Notes: generated by a model from the sequence alone, not told the origin. A stretch of DNA of 64,000 bases from Ramlibacter agri (GCF_012927085.1 NZ_JABBFX010000001.1:558001-622000); one strand, 5' to 3'. Positions 37,556-48,454 are shown, numbered from the stretch's first letter. Made by a program: numbers and translations.

Positions 37556-38476
37556 TCAGAGCCCCAGCATCAGCTTCAGGTTCTGCACTGCCGCGCCGCT
37601 GGCGCCCTTGCCCAGGTTGTCCAGCCGGGCGACCAGCACGGCATGCGCGTAGTCCATGTTGTGGTACACGCGCAGCTCCATCTTGTTGGTGTCGTTCAGC
37701 GCCAGCGGATCCAGCTTGCCGTCGGCGGTGGGCTCCTGCACGGTCACCCATTCGCTGCCCTGGTAGTGGCGGCGCAGCACCGACTCCAGGTCCTGCGGCG
37801 TCGGCTTGCCGGGCAAGGTGTTCAGGTGCAGCGGCAACTCCACCAGCATGCCCTGGCGGAAATTGCCCACGGCGGGGATGAACAGCGGCCGGCGGACCAT
37901 GCCGGTGTACTTCATGATCTCCGGCAGGTGCTTGTGCTTCAGGCCCAGCGCGTAGACCTCGTAGGCCGGCGCACTGCCGGACTCGTAGGCCTCGATCATC
38001 GTGCGGCCGCCGCCCGAATAGCCGCTCACCGAAGGCAGCACCACGGGGTAGTCGTTCGGCAGCACGCCGGCGTCCACCAGGGGGCGCAGCAGCGCAATGG
38101 CCCCGGTGGCGTAGCAGCCGGGGTTGCTGACCCGTTCGGCCTTGATGACGGCCTCGCGCTGGCCCGGGGCCAGCTCGGGGAAGCCGAACACCCAGCCCTC
38201 GGCGGTGCGGTGCGCCGTCGAGGCGTCGATGATGCGCGGCTTCTTCCCGCCGGCCCGGCCGATCTCTTCGATCATCGCGGCCGACTCGCGGGCGGCGTCG
38301 TCGTGCAGGCAGAAGATGACCAGGTCCACGCCCGCCATCAGCTCGCGCTTGGCGGCCGGGTCCTTGCGCTTCTCGGGCGCGATGCTGACCAGCTCGATCT
38401 GGGGCATCGCGGCCAGCCGTTCGCGGATCTGCAGGCCGGTGGTGCCGGCCTCGCCGTCAATGAAGACCTTGGGCAT
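37556..38476 (-). CDS. argC: N-acetyl-gamma-glutamyl-phosphate reductase
   Basis: 306-residue enzyme of arginine biosynthesis that reduces N-acetylglutamyl phosphate to the semialdehyde using NADPH. The N-terminal Rossmann motif is [20 protein letters not shown], and the active-site cysteine is C121 in [12 protein letters not shown]. Further landmarks are [23 protein letters not shown] and the C-terminal [20 protein letters not shown]. The short length and GEAGTTG motif place it in the type 2 ArgC subfamily. The start MPKVF (38476) is chosen over a longer frame lacking family similarity. It faces sucC across a 166-bp promoter gap. Confidence 0.96.
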   Translation of the reverse strand: MPKVFIDGEAGTTGLQIRERLAAMPQIELVSIAPEKRKDPAAKRELMAGVDLVIFCLHDDAARESAAMIEEIGRAGGKKPRIIDASTAHRTAEGWVFGFPELAPGQREAVIKAERVSNPGCYATGAIALLRPLVDAGVLPNDYPVVLPSVSGYSGGGRTMIEAYESGSAPAYEVYALGLKHKHLPEIMKYTGMVRRPLFIPAVGNFRQGMLVELPLHLNTLPGKPTPQDLESVLRRHYQGSEWVTVQEPTADGKLDPLALNDTNKMELRVYHNMDYAHAVLVARLDNLGKGASGAAVQNLKLMLGL

Positions 38477-38642
38477 GCTCGTTCCTGAAATGACTGCTGA
38501 AACGCACTCTAAACCCTGCTGGATTGTTGTGCATTGCAGCATGATACATTTGAACCCCCGCGCACCGCGCCCGGCCTGGACAATGCGCCCCGCCTGAGCC
38601 GCTGCCACCCCCCGATTTTCAGACTCTCGAGAGAACACCTCA

Positions 38643-39809
<1,167 letters not shown>

Positions 39810-39820
39810 GGTAAACAGAC

Positions 39821-40714
39821 ATGTCGATCTACATCAACAAGGACACCAAGGTCATCACCCAGGGCATCACGGGCAAGACCGGCCAGTTCCACACCGAGAA
39901 GTGCCAGGAATACGCGAACGGCAAGAACTGCTTCGTGGCCGGCGTGAACCCCAAGAAGGCGGGCGAGTCCATCTTCAACATCCCGATCTACGCATCGGTG
40001 AAGGAAGCCGCCACGCAGACCGGTGCGACCGTGTCCGTGATCTACGTGCCGCCGGCGGGCGCTGCTGCGGCCATCTGGGAGGCGGTCGAAGCCGACCTGG
40101 ACCTGGCCATCTGCATCACCGAAGGCATCCCGGTGCGGGACATGCTGGAAGTGCGCAACAAGATGAAGGCCAAGGAAGCCAAGGGCGGCAAGAAGACGCT
40201 GCTGCTGGGCCCCAACTGCCCTGGCCTGATCACGCCCGACGAGATCAAGATCGGCATCATGCCCGGCCACATCCACAAGAAGGGCCGCATCGGCGTGGTG
40301 TCGCGTTCCGGCACGCTGACGTATGAAGCCGTGGCGCAGCTCACCGAGCTGGGCATCGGCCAGTCGTCCGCCGTCGGCATCGGTGGCGACCCGATCAACG
40401 GCCTGAAGCACATCGACGTGATGAAGGCCTTCAACGACGATCCGGACACCGACGCCGTCATCATGATCGGCGAGATCGGCGGCCCCGACGAGGCGGACGC
40501 CGCCCGCTGGTGCAAGGACAACATGAAGAAGCCGATCGTGGGCTTCATCGCCGGCGTCACGGCGCCCCCCGGCAAGCGCATGGGCCACGCCGGCGCGCTG
40601 ATCTCCGGCGGCGCCGACACCGCCGACGCCAAGCTCGCCATCATGGAGGAGTGCGGATTCAAGGTGACGCGCAACCCGTCGGAGATGGGCAAGCTGCTGA
40701 AGGCCATGCTGTAA
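39821..40714 (+). CDS. sucD: Succinyl-CoA synthetase alpha subunit
   Basis: 297 residues. The CoA-binding Rossmann domain has TQGITGKTGQFHTEKCQEY and VSVIYVPPAGAAAAIWEA. The ligase domain has GPNCPGLITP and the phospho-histidine H256 in GKRMGHAGALISGG. Forms the heteromeric enzyme with SucC in one operon that ends in a strong terminator. Standard length and composition. Confidence 0.98.
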   Translation: MSIYINKDTKVITQGITGKTGQFHTEKCQEYANGKNCFVAGVNPKKAGESIFNIPIYASVKEAATQTGATVSVIYVPPAGAAAAIWEAVEADLDLAICITEGIPVRDMLEVRNKMKAKEAKGGKKTLLLGPNCPGLITPDEIKIGIMPGHIHKKGRIGVVSRSGTLTYEAVAQLTELGIGQSSAVGIGGDPINGLKHIDVMKAFNDDPDTDAVIMIGEIGGPDEADAARWCKDNMKKPIVGFIAGVTAPPGKRMGHAGALISGGADTADAKLAIMEECGFKVTRNPSEMGKLLKAML

Positions 40715-40735
40715 GCGGCTTCTAGCCTCGCGAAC

Positions 40736-40768
40736 AAGCCGGCCGCCCGCCAGGGCCGCCGGCTTTTT
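40736..40768 (+). terminator. Rho-independent terminator of sucCD
   Basis: AAGCCGGC (40736-40743) pairs with GCCGGCTT (40758-40765) around a GC-rich loop and runs into TTTTT, 22 bases after the sucD stop. Confidence 0.85.
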
Positions 40769-40920
40769 CGTGCCCGCATGCACGATTGCAACAGAATGTA
40801 GGCCCAGCGTGCGAAAGTCGCTTGTGGGTACGAAAGGCCTCTGCTACCGTCACCCGCCTGGAGTCCTGCGCCCTTTGGAGGTGTACGGGGACGTTGCTGT
40901 CGGTTAACTTCAAGGGGCGT

Positions 40921-40935
40921 CCCGGCCAAGCCGGG
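40921..40935 (+). promoter_or_regulatory. Hairpin abutting the ribosome-binding site of the CHASE2 kinase
   Basis: CCCGGC-CAA-GCCGGG is a perfect 6-bp stem with a three-base loop. It is followed at once by the Shine-Dalgarno AAGGGG (40937-40942) and the GTG start at 40950. The stem could limit ribosome access. Whether it acts in vivo is unknown. The rest of the 235-bp gap (40715-40949) holds the sucCD terminator and must hold the promoter of the signalling operon, which I cannot place with confidence. Confidence 0.4.
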
Positions 40936-40949
40936 CAAGGGGCTGCATT

Positions 40950-43796
40950 GTGAGCACTTCGTCATCCGCCACGCGTGGCAAGTTCTGGCGCACCGACTGG
41001 TTCGTGGGCGTGCTCGTCGTCGTCGCGGTGCTGGTCCTGCACTGGTCCACCGATCTCTTCGCCACCCTCGACCGCCGCTTCTACGACTACGCCAGCACGC
41101 AAAGCAGCCGCCAGCCCAGTGACAAGATCGCGATCATCGCCATCGACGACCAGAGCCTCGCCAACATCGGGCGCTGGCCGTGGCCGCGCGACGTGCAGGC
41201 CGAACTGATCGACAAGCTTTCCGCCGCCAAGGCCAAGACCATCGTCAACACGGTGTTCTTCTTCGAGCCGCAGGTGGACCGCGGCCTGCCCTGGATCCGC
41301 AAGATCAAGCAGGCGCTGCCGGGCGATGCCACCGATGCCGGCAAGATCATCGCGGACGCCGAGCAGGCGCTCGATACCGACGCCAAGCTTGCCGCCAGCA
41401 TGCAGAAGGCCGGCAACGTGCTGACGCCTTCGGTGTTCGTGCTGGGCGAGCCGCAGGGACGGCCGGACAAGCCGCTGCCGCCCGCTGCGCTCAAGTCCGC
41501 GCTGGACGAGAACAAGGGCTACTCCGAGCCCACCGTCAGCACGCAGCAGCCGCTGGACGCCATCGCCAATGCGGCGGCCGGCGTCGGCCACCTGAACCAG
41601 CTCAATGACGCCGACGGCACGGTCCGCTCCGAGCCGCTGCTGGTCAACTACTACGGCAAGGCCGTGCCCTCGCTGGCGCTGCTGGCAGCCGCGAAGAGCC
41701 TCAACCTCGGCCCGGGCGACATCCGCCTGAACGCCGGCGAGTCGGTGCAGCTCGGGAAGCTGCGGGTGAAGACCGACGACATGGCGCACATGCGCCCGCA
41801 GTTCTACAAGGTGCGCGATGGCAAGTTCCCCTTCGCGATCGATTCCTTCTACGACGTGCTGAGCGGCAAGATCCCGGCCTCCAAGTACGCCGACAAGATC
41901 GTGCTGATCGGCCCCACGGCCGCCGGCCTGGGCAGCTCCTTCCCGACGCCGGGCTACAGCGGCATGACGCCGGTGGAGCTCCTGGCCCAGACCACCTCCA
42001 GCATCCTGTCGGAACACTTCATCGTGCAGCCGGCGTGGGGCCACGGCCTGATGGCCGCGGCGCTGCTGCTGGTGGCCGGGTACATCGTCTTCCTGCTGCC
42101 GCGCCTGTCGGCCGGCATGGCCGGCGCCGTGACCGCCGGCGCCTTCGTGGTGCTGGTGGGCGCCGAGTACGCGATGCTTTCCAGCTCCGGCGTCTGGCTG
42201 CAGTTGGTCCTGCCGGCGGCGGTGCTGCTGATCGGGCACCTGGCGCTGACCACCAAGCGCTTCCTCGTCACCGAAGCCGGCAAGGTGAAGGCCGATGAAG
42301 AGTCCGCCGAGACCAACCGCATGATGGGCCTGGCGCTGCAAGGCCAGGGCCAGCTGGACATGGCCTTCGACCGCTTCCGCCGCGTGCCGCTGAACGACGA
42401 GGTCATGGCCAACCTGTACAACCTGGCGCTGGACTTCGAGCGCAAGCGCCAGTTCAACAAGGCGCAGGCGGTGTACGAGCACATGGCCAGCTTCAACCCG
42501 AAGTACAAGGACCTCGAGTCCAAGCTCACGCGGGCCAAGAACCTGTCGGAGACGGTCATCCTCGGCGGCGGTGGCAGCCATCCTGGCGGCACCATGCTGC
42601 TGGATGGCGGCGCGGTCGAAAAACCGATGCTGGGCCGCTACCAGGTCGAGAAGGAGCTGGGCAAGGGCGCCATGGGCGTCGTCTACCAGGGCCGCGATCC
42701 CAAGATCGGCCGCGTGGTGGCCATCAAGACGATGGCCCTGTCGCAGGAGTTCGAGGGCGAGGAGCTCACCGATGCGCGCGAGCGCTTCTTCCGCGAAGCC
42801 GAGACCGCGGGCCGCCTGCAGCATCAGAACATCGTGACCATCTTCGATGCCGGCGAGGAACACGACCTGGCCTACATCGCGATGGAGTTCCTCAAGGGCC
42901 GCGACCTGGTGGATCACTGCAAGGACGGCAACCTGCTGCCGGTGCCCAAGGTGCTGTCCATCGTCGCCCGGGTGGCGGAGGCGCTGGCCTATGCGCACCG
43001 GCAGAACGTCGTGCACCGCGACATCAAGCCGGCCAACATCATGTACGAGCTCGGCACCGACACCGTGAAGGTGACGGACTTCGGCATCGCGCGCATCACC
43101 GACTCCAGCAAGACCAAGACGGGCCTGGTACTGGGCACGCCCAGCTTCATGTCGCCGGAGCAGATCGCCGGCAAGAAGGTCGATGGCCGCTCGGACCTGT
43201 ACTCGCTGGGCGTCATGCTGTTCCAGATGCTCACCGGCGTGCTGCCCTTCCGCGGCGACTCGATGGCGGAGCTGATGTACAAGATCGCCAACGAGGAGGC
43301 GCCCGAGCTGCGCATGTTGCGCCCGGACCTGCCGCCGCAACTGGCTGCCGTCGTCGCGCGTGCCCTGGCCAAGAAGCCGGAGCTGCGCTACCAGGACGGC
43401 GAAAGCCTGGCCCAGGACCTGAAGGCGGTGGCCGCCATGCTGGCCGGGGGCCCGGCAGTCGCCGCCGCCCAGCCGGCCATGGCGACCGTCCAGCCGATCG
43501 TCACCACCGCCGCGGCCGAGGCCACCCAGACCTGGCGGCCGGCCGCCACCGACGACGCGGGGGACAAGACGGTCGTGATGGCCTTCGACCGCGCGCCCGG
43601 CAGTCCGTCCGGACTGGGGGCGACATTCGCGGAAACGCAACCCGCTTTTGCTGCGACCGTGCCGGCATCGGCCATGCCCGGCTATGATGCCGTCCAGAAA
43701 GACTCAGCGGCGCCGCAGTTCGACAAGACTTCCGTGATGAACAGGCCCGGGGCGAACCCCCAGGACGGCGGTGGCAAGACTGGCCAGGAGCCTTGA
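40950..43796 (+). CDS. CHASE2-domain Ser/Thr protein kinase with TPR-like linker
   Basis: 948 residues. N-terminal TM (about 17-36); periplasmic CHASE2 sensor (about 40-345; IAIIAIDDQSLANIGRWPWP, IVLIGPTAAGLGSSFPTPGY); three TM segments (about 365-450); a TPR-like helical linker (about 455-540, ALQGQGQLDMAFDRFRRVPL). The kinase domain (about 561-825) has LGKGAMGVVYQG, catalytic HRDIKPANIM near 686, DFGIAR near 709 and GTPSFMSPEQIAG. An Ala/Pro/Thr-rich tail (about 835-948) contains two threonine-rich patches that could be autophosphorylated. All catalytic kinase motifs are intact. GTG start with AAGGGG. The stop overlaps the region of the phosphatase start, beginning a tight operon of signalling genes. 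Confidence 0.92.
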   Translation: MSTSSSATRGKFWRTDWFVGVLVVVAVLVLHWSTDLFATLDRRFYDYASTQSSRQPSDKIAIIAIDDQSLANIGRWPWPRDVQAELIDKLSAAKAKTIVNTVFFFEPQVDRGLPWIRKIKQALPGDATDAGKIIADAEQALDTDAKLAASMQKAGNVLTPSVFVLGEPQGRPDKPLPPAALKSALDENKGYSEPTVSTQQPLDAIANAAAGVGHLNQLNDADGTVRSEPLLVNYYGKAVPSLALLAAAKSLNLGPGDIRLNAGESVQLGKLRVKTDDMAHMRPQFYKVRDGKFPFAIDSFYDVLSGKIPASKYADKIVLIGPTAAGLGSSFPTPGYSGMTPVELLAQTTSSILSEHFIVQPAWGHGLMAAALLLVAGYIVFLLPRLSAGMAGAVTAGAFVVLVGAEYAMLSSSGVWLQLVLPAAVLLIGHLALTTKRFLVTEAGKVKADEESAETNRMMGLALQGQGQLDMAFDRFRRVPLNDEVMANLYNLALDFERKRQFNKAQAVYEHMASFNPKYKDLESKLTRAKNLSETVILGGGGSHPGGTMLLDGGAVEKPMLGRYQVEKELGKGAMGVVYQGRDPKIGRVVAIKTMALSQEFEGEELTDARERFFREAETAGRLQHQNIVTIFDAGEEHDLAYIAMEFLKGRDLVDHCKDGNLLPVPKVLSIVARVAEALAYAHRQNVVHRDIKPANIMYELGTDTVKVTDFGIARITDSSKTKTGLVLGTPSFMSPEQIAGKKVDGRSDLYSLGVMLFQMLTGVLPFRGDSMAELMYKIANEEAPELRMLRPDLPPQLAAVVARALAKKPELRYQDGESLAQDLKAVAAMLAGGPAVAAAQPAMATVQPIVTTAAAEATQTWRPAATDDAGDKTVVMAFDRAPGSPSGLGATFAETQPAFAATVPASAMPGYDAVQKDSAAPQFDKTSVMNRPGANPQDGGGKTGQEP

Positions 43797-43810
43797 TCCG
43801 CGCGACCTTT

Positions 43811-44596
43811 ATGAACTACGAGTTTTGCCTCCGCACCGACCCCGGTCTGGCGCGCGAGAACAACGAGGATTCCGTCACCTTCGACGAGCCGACCCGCCTG
43901 GGCATCCTGGCGGACGGCATGGGGGGCTACAACGCCGGCGAGATCGCCAGCGGGATGGCGACCACGTTCATCAAGTCGGAACTCGGTCGCTGGCTCGCGC
44001 AGGCGGGCCGGCACGCCAACGCACGCGAGGTGCGCCGGGCGATGGAGATCTGCGTCGACAACGCGAACCGTTCCATCTTCAACGCCGCCAATTCCAACCC
44101 GCAGTACAGCGGCATGGGCACCACACTCGTCGTGGGCGTGTTCCAGGACGGCCGCCTCATGCTCGGTCACATCGGCGACTCGCGCTGCTACCGCCTGCGC
44201 CATGGCTCGCTGGAGCAGATCACCAAGGACCACTCGCTGCTGCAGGAGCAGATGGACGCCGGCCTGATCACTCCGGAGCAGGCCGCGACCTCCACCAACA
44301 AGAACCTCGTCACGCGCGCCCTGGGCGTCGAGGATGCCGTGCTGCTCGAAGTGAACGAGCACAAGGTGGAAGCGGGCGACCTTTATCTCATGTGCTCCGA
44401 CGGCCTGTCGGATATGCTGGACGACGAGGCCATCGCGCGCATCGTGGCGGCGGAGATCCCCCTGGACCAGAAGGCGGGGCAACTGATCGACGCGGCGAAC
44501 GCGAATGGAGGACGGGACAATATTTCGGTGCTGCTGGCTCAAGCCAACAGCGGCTCCAAAAAGCGTGGCTTGATTTCCCGCTGGCTGGGACAATAG
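43811..44596 (+). CDS. PP2C-family protein Ser/Thr phosphatase
   Basis: 261-residue metal-dependent phosphatase with all PP2C motifs: RTDPGLARENNEDSVTF, LADGMGGYNAGEIASGMA, GMGTTLVVGVF, MLGHIGDSRCYRLRHG, LYLMCSDGLSDML and GGRDNISVLLAQ. It should reverse the upstream kinase. ATG 43811 matches the family N-terminus. A TTG at 43793 overlapping the kinase stop is also in frame but lies only two bases after GGAG. No TM segment; cytoplasmic. The kinase-phosphatase-FHA order is the usual bacterial Ser/Thr signalling trio, also known from type VI secretion loci, though no T6SS gene is here. Confidence 0.92.
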   Translation: MNYEFCLRTDPGLARENNEDSVTFDEPTRLGILADGMGGYNAGEIASGMATTFIKSELGRWLAQAGRHANAREVRRAMEICVDNANRSIFNAANSNPQYSGMGTTLVVGVFQDGRLMLGHIGDSRCYRLRHGSLEQITKDHSLLQEQMDAGLITPEQAATSTNKNLVTRALGVEDAVLLEVNEHKVEAGDLYLMCSDGLSDMLDDEAIARIVAAEIPLDQKAGQLIDAANANGGRDNISVLLAQANSGSKKRGLISRWLGQ

Positions 44597-44644
44597 CCAT
44601 GCTGACAAACTAGGCAGTATCAAAAAGGGATCACAGGAGTCGAC

Positions 44645-45358
44645 ATGCCGAAAATGATCGTCTCGATCGACGGTGTCGTCATCAAGGAAGTGCAGCTGAC
44701 GAAGGACCGTACGACGCTGGGACGGAGGCCGTACAACGACATCGTCATCGACAACCTCGCCGTCAGCGGCGAGCACGCGGTGCTGCAGTTGACGGGCAAC
44801 GAGGTCTACCTCGAAGACCTGAATTCCACGAACGGCACCTACGTGAACGGCAAGGCCGTGAAGAAGCAGTTGTTGCAGAACAACGACACGGTGGAGATCG
44901 GCAAGTACAAGATCAAGTTCATCAACGAGGCGCCCGGCGCCACGTTCGAGAAGACGATGATCATGAAGCCGGGCATGGTGCCGCCCATGCCGGCCAAGCC
45001 CGCGCCAGCCCCGGCCGGCGCACCCGCTGCAACTGGCGCCCCGGCCCCGGCCGGCGCGAGCATGAGCGGCCCGGTGCATGCCGAGATGGCCGCCATGAAC
45101 GCCAGCATCAAGGTGCTGTCCGGCGCGGCCGCCGGCCGCGAGGTGCCCCTGGTCAAGGTGGTCACCACCATCGGCAAGCCGGGCGTGGCCGTCGCCGCCA
45201 TCACCAAGCGCGCCCACGGCTTCGTCGTGGCGCACGTGGAAGGCGCGAACAAGCCGACGCTCAATGGCGCGGCGATCGGGCCCGAGCCGGTGACGCTGAA
45301 GAACGGGGACATGCTGGAACTGGCCGGCACCCAGATGCAATTCCTGCAGGCGGGCTGA
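44645..45358 (+). CDS. FHA-domain protein with second degenerate FHA-like domain
   Basis: 237 residues. The first FHA domain (about 22-95) keeps the phosphothreonine-binding residues (TLGRRPYNDIVIDN, SGEHAVLQL, NSTNGTYVNG). Next come a KTMIMKPGM segment, a typical Thr phosphorylation-like site, and an Ala/Pro linker (about 113-140). A second, diverged FHA-like half (about 150-237) has IGKPGVAVAAITKRAHGFVV and NGDMLELAGTQMQFL. It probably reads phosphothreonines made by the CHASE2 kinase and recruits a partner. CACAGGAGT precedes the ATG. Its stop codon lies inside a terminator hairpin. Confidence 0.9.
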   Translation: MPKMIVSIDGVVIKEVQLTKDRTTLGRRPYNDIVIDNLAVSGEHAVLQLTGNEVYLEDLNSTNGTYVNGKAVKKQLLQNNDTVEIGKYKIKFINEAPGATFEKTMIMKPGMVPPMPAKPAPAPAGAPAATGAPAPAGASMSGPVHAEMAAMNASIKVLSGAAAGREVPLVKVVTTIGKPGVAVAAITKRAHGFVVAHVEGANKPTLNGAAIGPEPVTLKNGDMLELAGTQMQFLQAG

Positions 45359-45370
45359 GGCCCGCCTTTT
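45349..45370 (+). terminator. Terminator/attenuator overlapping the FHA gene stop codon
   Basis: GGCGGGC (45349-45355), loop TGAG and GCCCGCC (45360-45366) form a perfect 7-bp GC stem followed by TTTT. The loop contains the TGA stop of the FHA gene. It would cut transcription between the phospho-signalling genes and the cyclase gene. Terminating ribosomes could block its folding, making it a possible translation-linked attenuator. Confidence 0.7.
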
Positions 45371-45406
45371 CCACCGTCCGCTCCGCCCCCCGTGGGAGGT
45401 TGAAGC

Positions 45407-47653
45407 TTGCTGTCCAAGCACTGGCCACGCATCGCGATCACGCTCGTGCCGCTGATGTTCGCCCTGCTGCACGCGATGGACATCCTGCCCATCGGCGTGC
45501 TGCAGCGCCTGGACAACATCATCTACGACGCCCGGCTGCGCGCCTCGATGCCGCGCACGCTGGACGACCGTGTCGTCATCGTCGACATCGACGAGAAGAG
45601 CCTGGCGGAAGTGGGGCGCTGGCCCTGGGGCCGCAACCGGCTCGCCGACCTGGTCGATGAACTGTTCGACCGGCAGAAGATCGCCATCCTCGGTTTCGAC
45701 GTGGTGTTCGCCGAGCCGGACGACAGCTCGGGCCTCAAGCGGCTGCGCCAGCTGGCGCAATCGGAACTGAAGGAGCAGCCGGCCTTCGGCGAGAAGCTGC
45801 AGCAGCTGCAGTCCACCCTGGACTACGACGCCTCCTTCGCGCGCGCGCTGAAGGACCGCCCGGTGGTCCTGGGCTACTACTTCACCACCGACCCGCGCGG
45901 CCGCACCAGCGGCGTGCTGCCCAAGCCGGTGATGGGGCCCGAGGCGCTGCATGGCCGCCCGATCAAGTTCACCCACTGGACCGGCTACGGCTCCAACATC
46001 CAGCAGCTGGCCGACGCGGCGCCCATCGCGGGCTTCTTCAATCCCATGGTGGACAAGGACGGCGTGGTGCGCGCCGTGCCGCTGGTGGCGGAGTACCAGG
46101 ACAAGTACTACGAATCGCTGGCGCTGGCGATGTTCCGCATGATGATCGGCTCGCCGGTGGTGGAACCCGGCTTCGCGCAGGAGAGCCTGGCCGGGCGCAA
46201 CTACCAGGGCCTGGACCACATCCGGCTGCGCCTGGGCGAACGCGTGCGGCGCATCCCGGTGGCCGAGGGCGTGACCACGCTGGTCCCTTTCCGCGGGCCC
46301 GGTGGTGTCGAAGGCGGCTCCTACCGCTACGTGTCGGCGTCCGACGTGCTGTCCAAGCGCCTGCCGGCGGACAGCCTGAAGGGCAAGATCGTGCTGGTGG
46401 GCACCACCGCGCCCGGCCTCCTGGACCTGCGGGTGACGCCGGTGGGCGAGGCTTATGCCGGCGTCGAGACGCACGCCAACCTGATCTCGGGCCTGATGGA
46501 CGACCGCATCCCGATCAAGCCGGACTGGTCCCTGGGCTACGACCTGGTGATCCTGGTGGTGGCCGGCCTCACGCTGGCCATCCTGCTGCCGCTGCTCTCG
46601 GCGACCCGCGCCGTGGTCCTGAGCCTGGCCATCGGGACGGCCATCCTGGCCCTCAACTACTGGCTCTATTTCAGCTACATGTGGGCGCTGCCGCTGGCGG
46701 CCGCCCTGGCCATGGCGGGCGCGGCCTTCGCGCTGAACATGAGCTATGGCTACTTCGTCGAAAGCCGCAGCAAGCGCGAGCTGGCCAACCTGTTCGGCAC
46801 CTACGTCCCCCCGGAGCTGGTGGACGAGATGGTGAAGGACCCGGAAAGCTATTCGATGAAGGCGGCCAACAAGGAGCTCACGGTGATGTTCTGCGACATG
46901 CGGGGCTTCACCAAGATGTCCGAGAAGATGGAGCCGACGCAGCTGCAGGAGCTGCTGAACGAAGTCTTCAACCGCCTCACGGACATCATCCGCGGCCAGA
47001 ACCGCGGGACCATCGACAAGTACATGGGCGACTGCGTCATGGCGTTCTGGGGCGCGCCGGTCGAAACCCCCAACCACGCCACGCTGGCGGTGAAGTCCGC
47101 GGTGGAGATGTCGCGGGCGGTGCAGGAGATCAACGCCGAGAACCGCAGCAAGGGCATCCCGGAGATCGGCGTCGGCGTGGGCCTCAACACCGGCACCATG
47201 TGCGTGGGCGACATGGGCTCCGACATCCGCCGCGCCTACACGGTGATCGGCGACGCGGTGAACCTGGGCTCGCGGCTGGAAGGCCTGTCCAAGGTCTACG
47301 GCGTCGACATCGTGGTGAGCGAGACGACCCGCAAGCTGGCGCCGGAGTTCGCCTGGCTCGAACTCGATCGCGTGCGCGTGAAGGGCAAGGAGCAGGCGGT
47401 GGGCATCTTCTACCCGCTGGGCCCGGCCGACAGCCTGGACCGCGCGACGGCGGACGAGCTCAAGACCTGGAACGCCTTCCTCAAGGCCTACCGGGCCCAG
47501 GACTGGGACCAATGCGACCTTCAACTCCTGAACCTCCAGCGGATGAATGCGCAAAAGTACCTTTACGAGCTGTACTCCGAACGTGTAACGTCGATGAGGT
47601 TGCTGCCTTTCGACCCGAGCTGGGACGGCGCGACCACCTTCGAGACCAAGTAA
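45407..47653 (+). CDS. CHASE2-domain adenylate/guanylate cyclase
   Basis: 748 residues. N-terminal TM (about 7-27), periplasmic CHASE2 sensor (about 35-335; VVIVDIDEKSLAEVGRWPWG, IVLVGTTAPGLLDLRVTPVG), three TM segments (about 365-445) and a cytoplasmic class III cyclase domain (about 485-665). Both metal aspartates are present (MFCDMRGFT, KYMGDCVMAFWG), as are the substrate and transition-state residues (IDKYMG Lys; GDAVNLGSRLEGL Asn and Arg), so it should be active, probably making cAMP. A helical tail (QDWDQCDLQLLNLQR) follows. The TTG start is supported by GGGAGG eight bases upstream. The CHASE2 domain resembles that of the kinase, so both may sense the same envelope cue. Confidence 0.92.
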   Translation: MLSKHWPRIAITLVPLMFALLHAMDILPIGVLQRLDNIIYDARLRASMPRTLDDRVVIVDIDEKSLAEVGRWPWGRNRLADLVDELFDRQKIAILGFDVVFAEPDDSSGLKRLRQLAQSELKEQPAFGEKLQQLQSTLDYDASFARALKDRPVVLGYYFTTDPRGRTSGVLPKPVMGPEALHGRPIKFTHWTGYGSNIQQLADAAPIAGFFNPMVDKDGVVRAVPLVAEYQDKYYESLALAMFRMMIGSPVVEPGFAQESLAGRNYQGLDHIRLRLGERVRRIPVAEGVTTLVPFRGPGGVEGGSYRYVSASDVLSKRLPADSLKGKIVLVGTTAPGLLDLRVTPVGEAYAGVETHANLISGLMDDRIPIKPDWSLGYDLVILVVAGLTLAILLPLLSATRAVVLSLAIGTAILALNYWLYFSYMWALPLAAALAMAGAAFALNMSYGYFVESRSKRELANLFGTYVPPELVDEMVKDPESYSMKAANKELTVMFCDMRGFTKMSEKMEPTQLQELLNEVFNRLTDIIRGQNRGTIDKYMGDCVMAFWGAPVETPNHATLAVKSAVEMSRAVQEINAENRSKGIPEIGVGVGLNTGTMCVGDMGSDIRRAYTVIGDAVNLGSRLEGLSKVYGVDIVVSETTRKLAPEFAWLELDRVRVKGKEQAVGIFYPLGPADSLDRATADELKTWNAFLKAYRAQDWDQCDLQLLNLQRMNAQKYLYELYSERVTSMRLLPFDPSWDGATTFETK

Positions 47654-47666
47654 TGGGGGGCGCTGA

Positions 47667-48454
47667 ATGAGGGTGCGGGTGCTGGGCTGTTCCGGCGCGA
47701 TCGCCAGGGACTGCCGGACCACGTCGTTCCTGATCGACGGGGACGTCCTCGTGGACGCGGGCACCGGCGTGGGCGACCTCAGCCTGGAGGAGATGCGCGC
47801 CATCCGGCACGTGTTCCTCACCCACTCGCACCTCGACCACGTGGCAGCCCTGCCGCTGATGGTCGACTCCATTGCTTCGCAACTCACCGCGCCGATCCGC
47901 ATCTCCGCGCTGCCCGGGACCTTGCAGGCGCTGAAGACGCACATCTTCAACAACGTCATCTGGCCCGATTTCAGCGTCATCCCCTCGCCCGAGGCACCGT
48001 TCGTGAGTTTCCACGAAGTCCACGTGGGCCAGACCCTGGAGCTGGGCGGCAAGTCCATCGAGGTGCTGCCCGCGGTGCACACGGTGCCGGCCTGCGGCTA
48101 CGCCATCGCCAACGGCCAGGGCTGCTGGGTGTTCACCGGCGACACCGAGCGCAACCCCGCTTTCTGGCGGCGCATCAACCAGCTGGACGTGGCCGCGCTG
48201 GTCATCGAGACGGCCTTCTCCAACCGGGAGCAGGACCTCGCGCGCCGCAGCCTGCACCTGTCGCCGCTGGCGCTCGCCGAGGAACTGGATTGCATCGACA
48301 AGGGCAAGAAGTTCCCGATCTACATCACGCACACCAAGCCTGCCGAGACCGAGCTGATCATGGCGGAGATCCAGCGCTTCGACCAAACGCAGCCTTTCGG
48401 TCCCAACGTCGTGCATGACATCCGCTGGCTGCGGGCAGGCCAGGAATTCAAGTT

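Noticed and set aside
38477..38642. Sigma-70 promoter for sucCD in the argC-sucC gap
   Set aside because: An AT-richer patch near 38524-38550 was examined, but no -35/-10 pair with acceptable spacing could be placed.
40950..45358. Type VI secretion regulation locus (kinase-phosphatase-FHA trio)
   Set aside because: The trio is typical of T6SS post-translational control, but no Tss/Tag structural gene occurs, and the genes continue into a cyclase, phosphodiesterase and pilus-type ATPase.
43682..48082. Very long antisense open frame (about 1466 codons) opposite the signalling operon
   Set aside because: High-GC third positions keep the antisense frame open. The translation is low-complexity (H/Q/R/V/D-rich) and no domain is recognisable, while the plus strand encodes kinase, phosphatase, FHA and cyclase domains.
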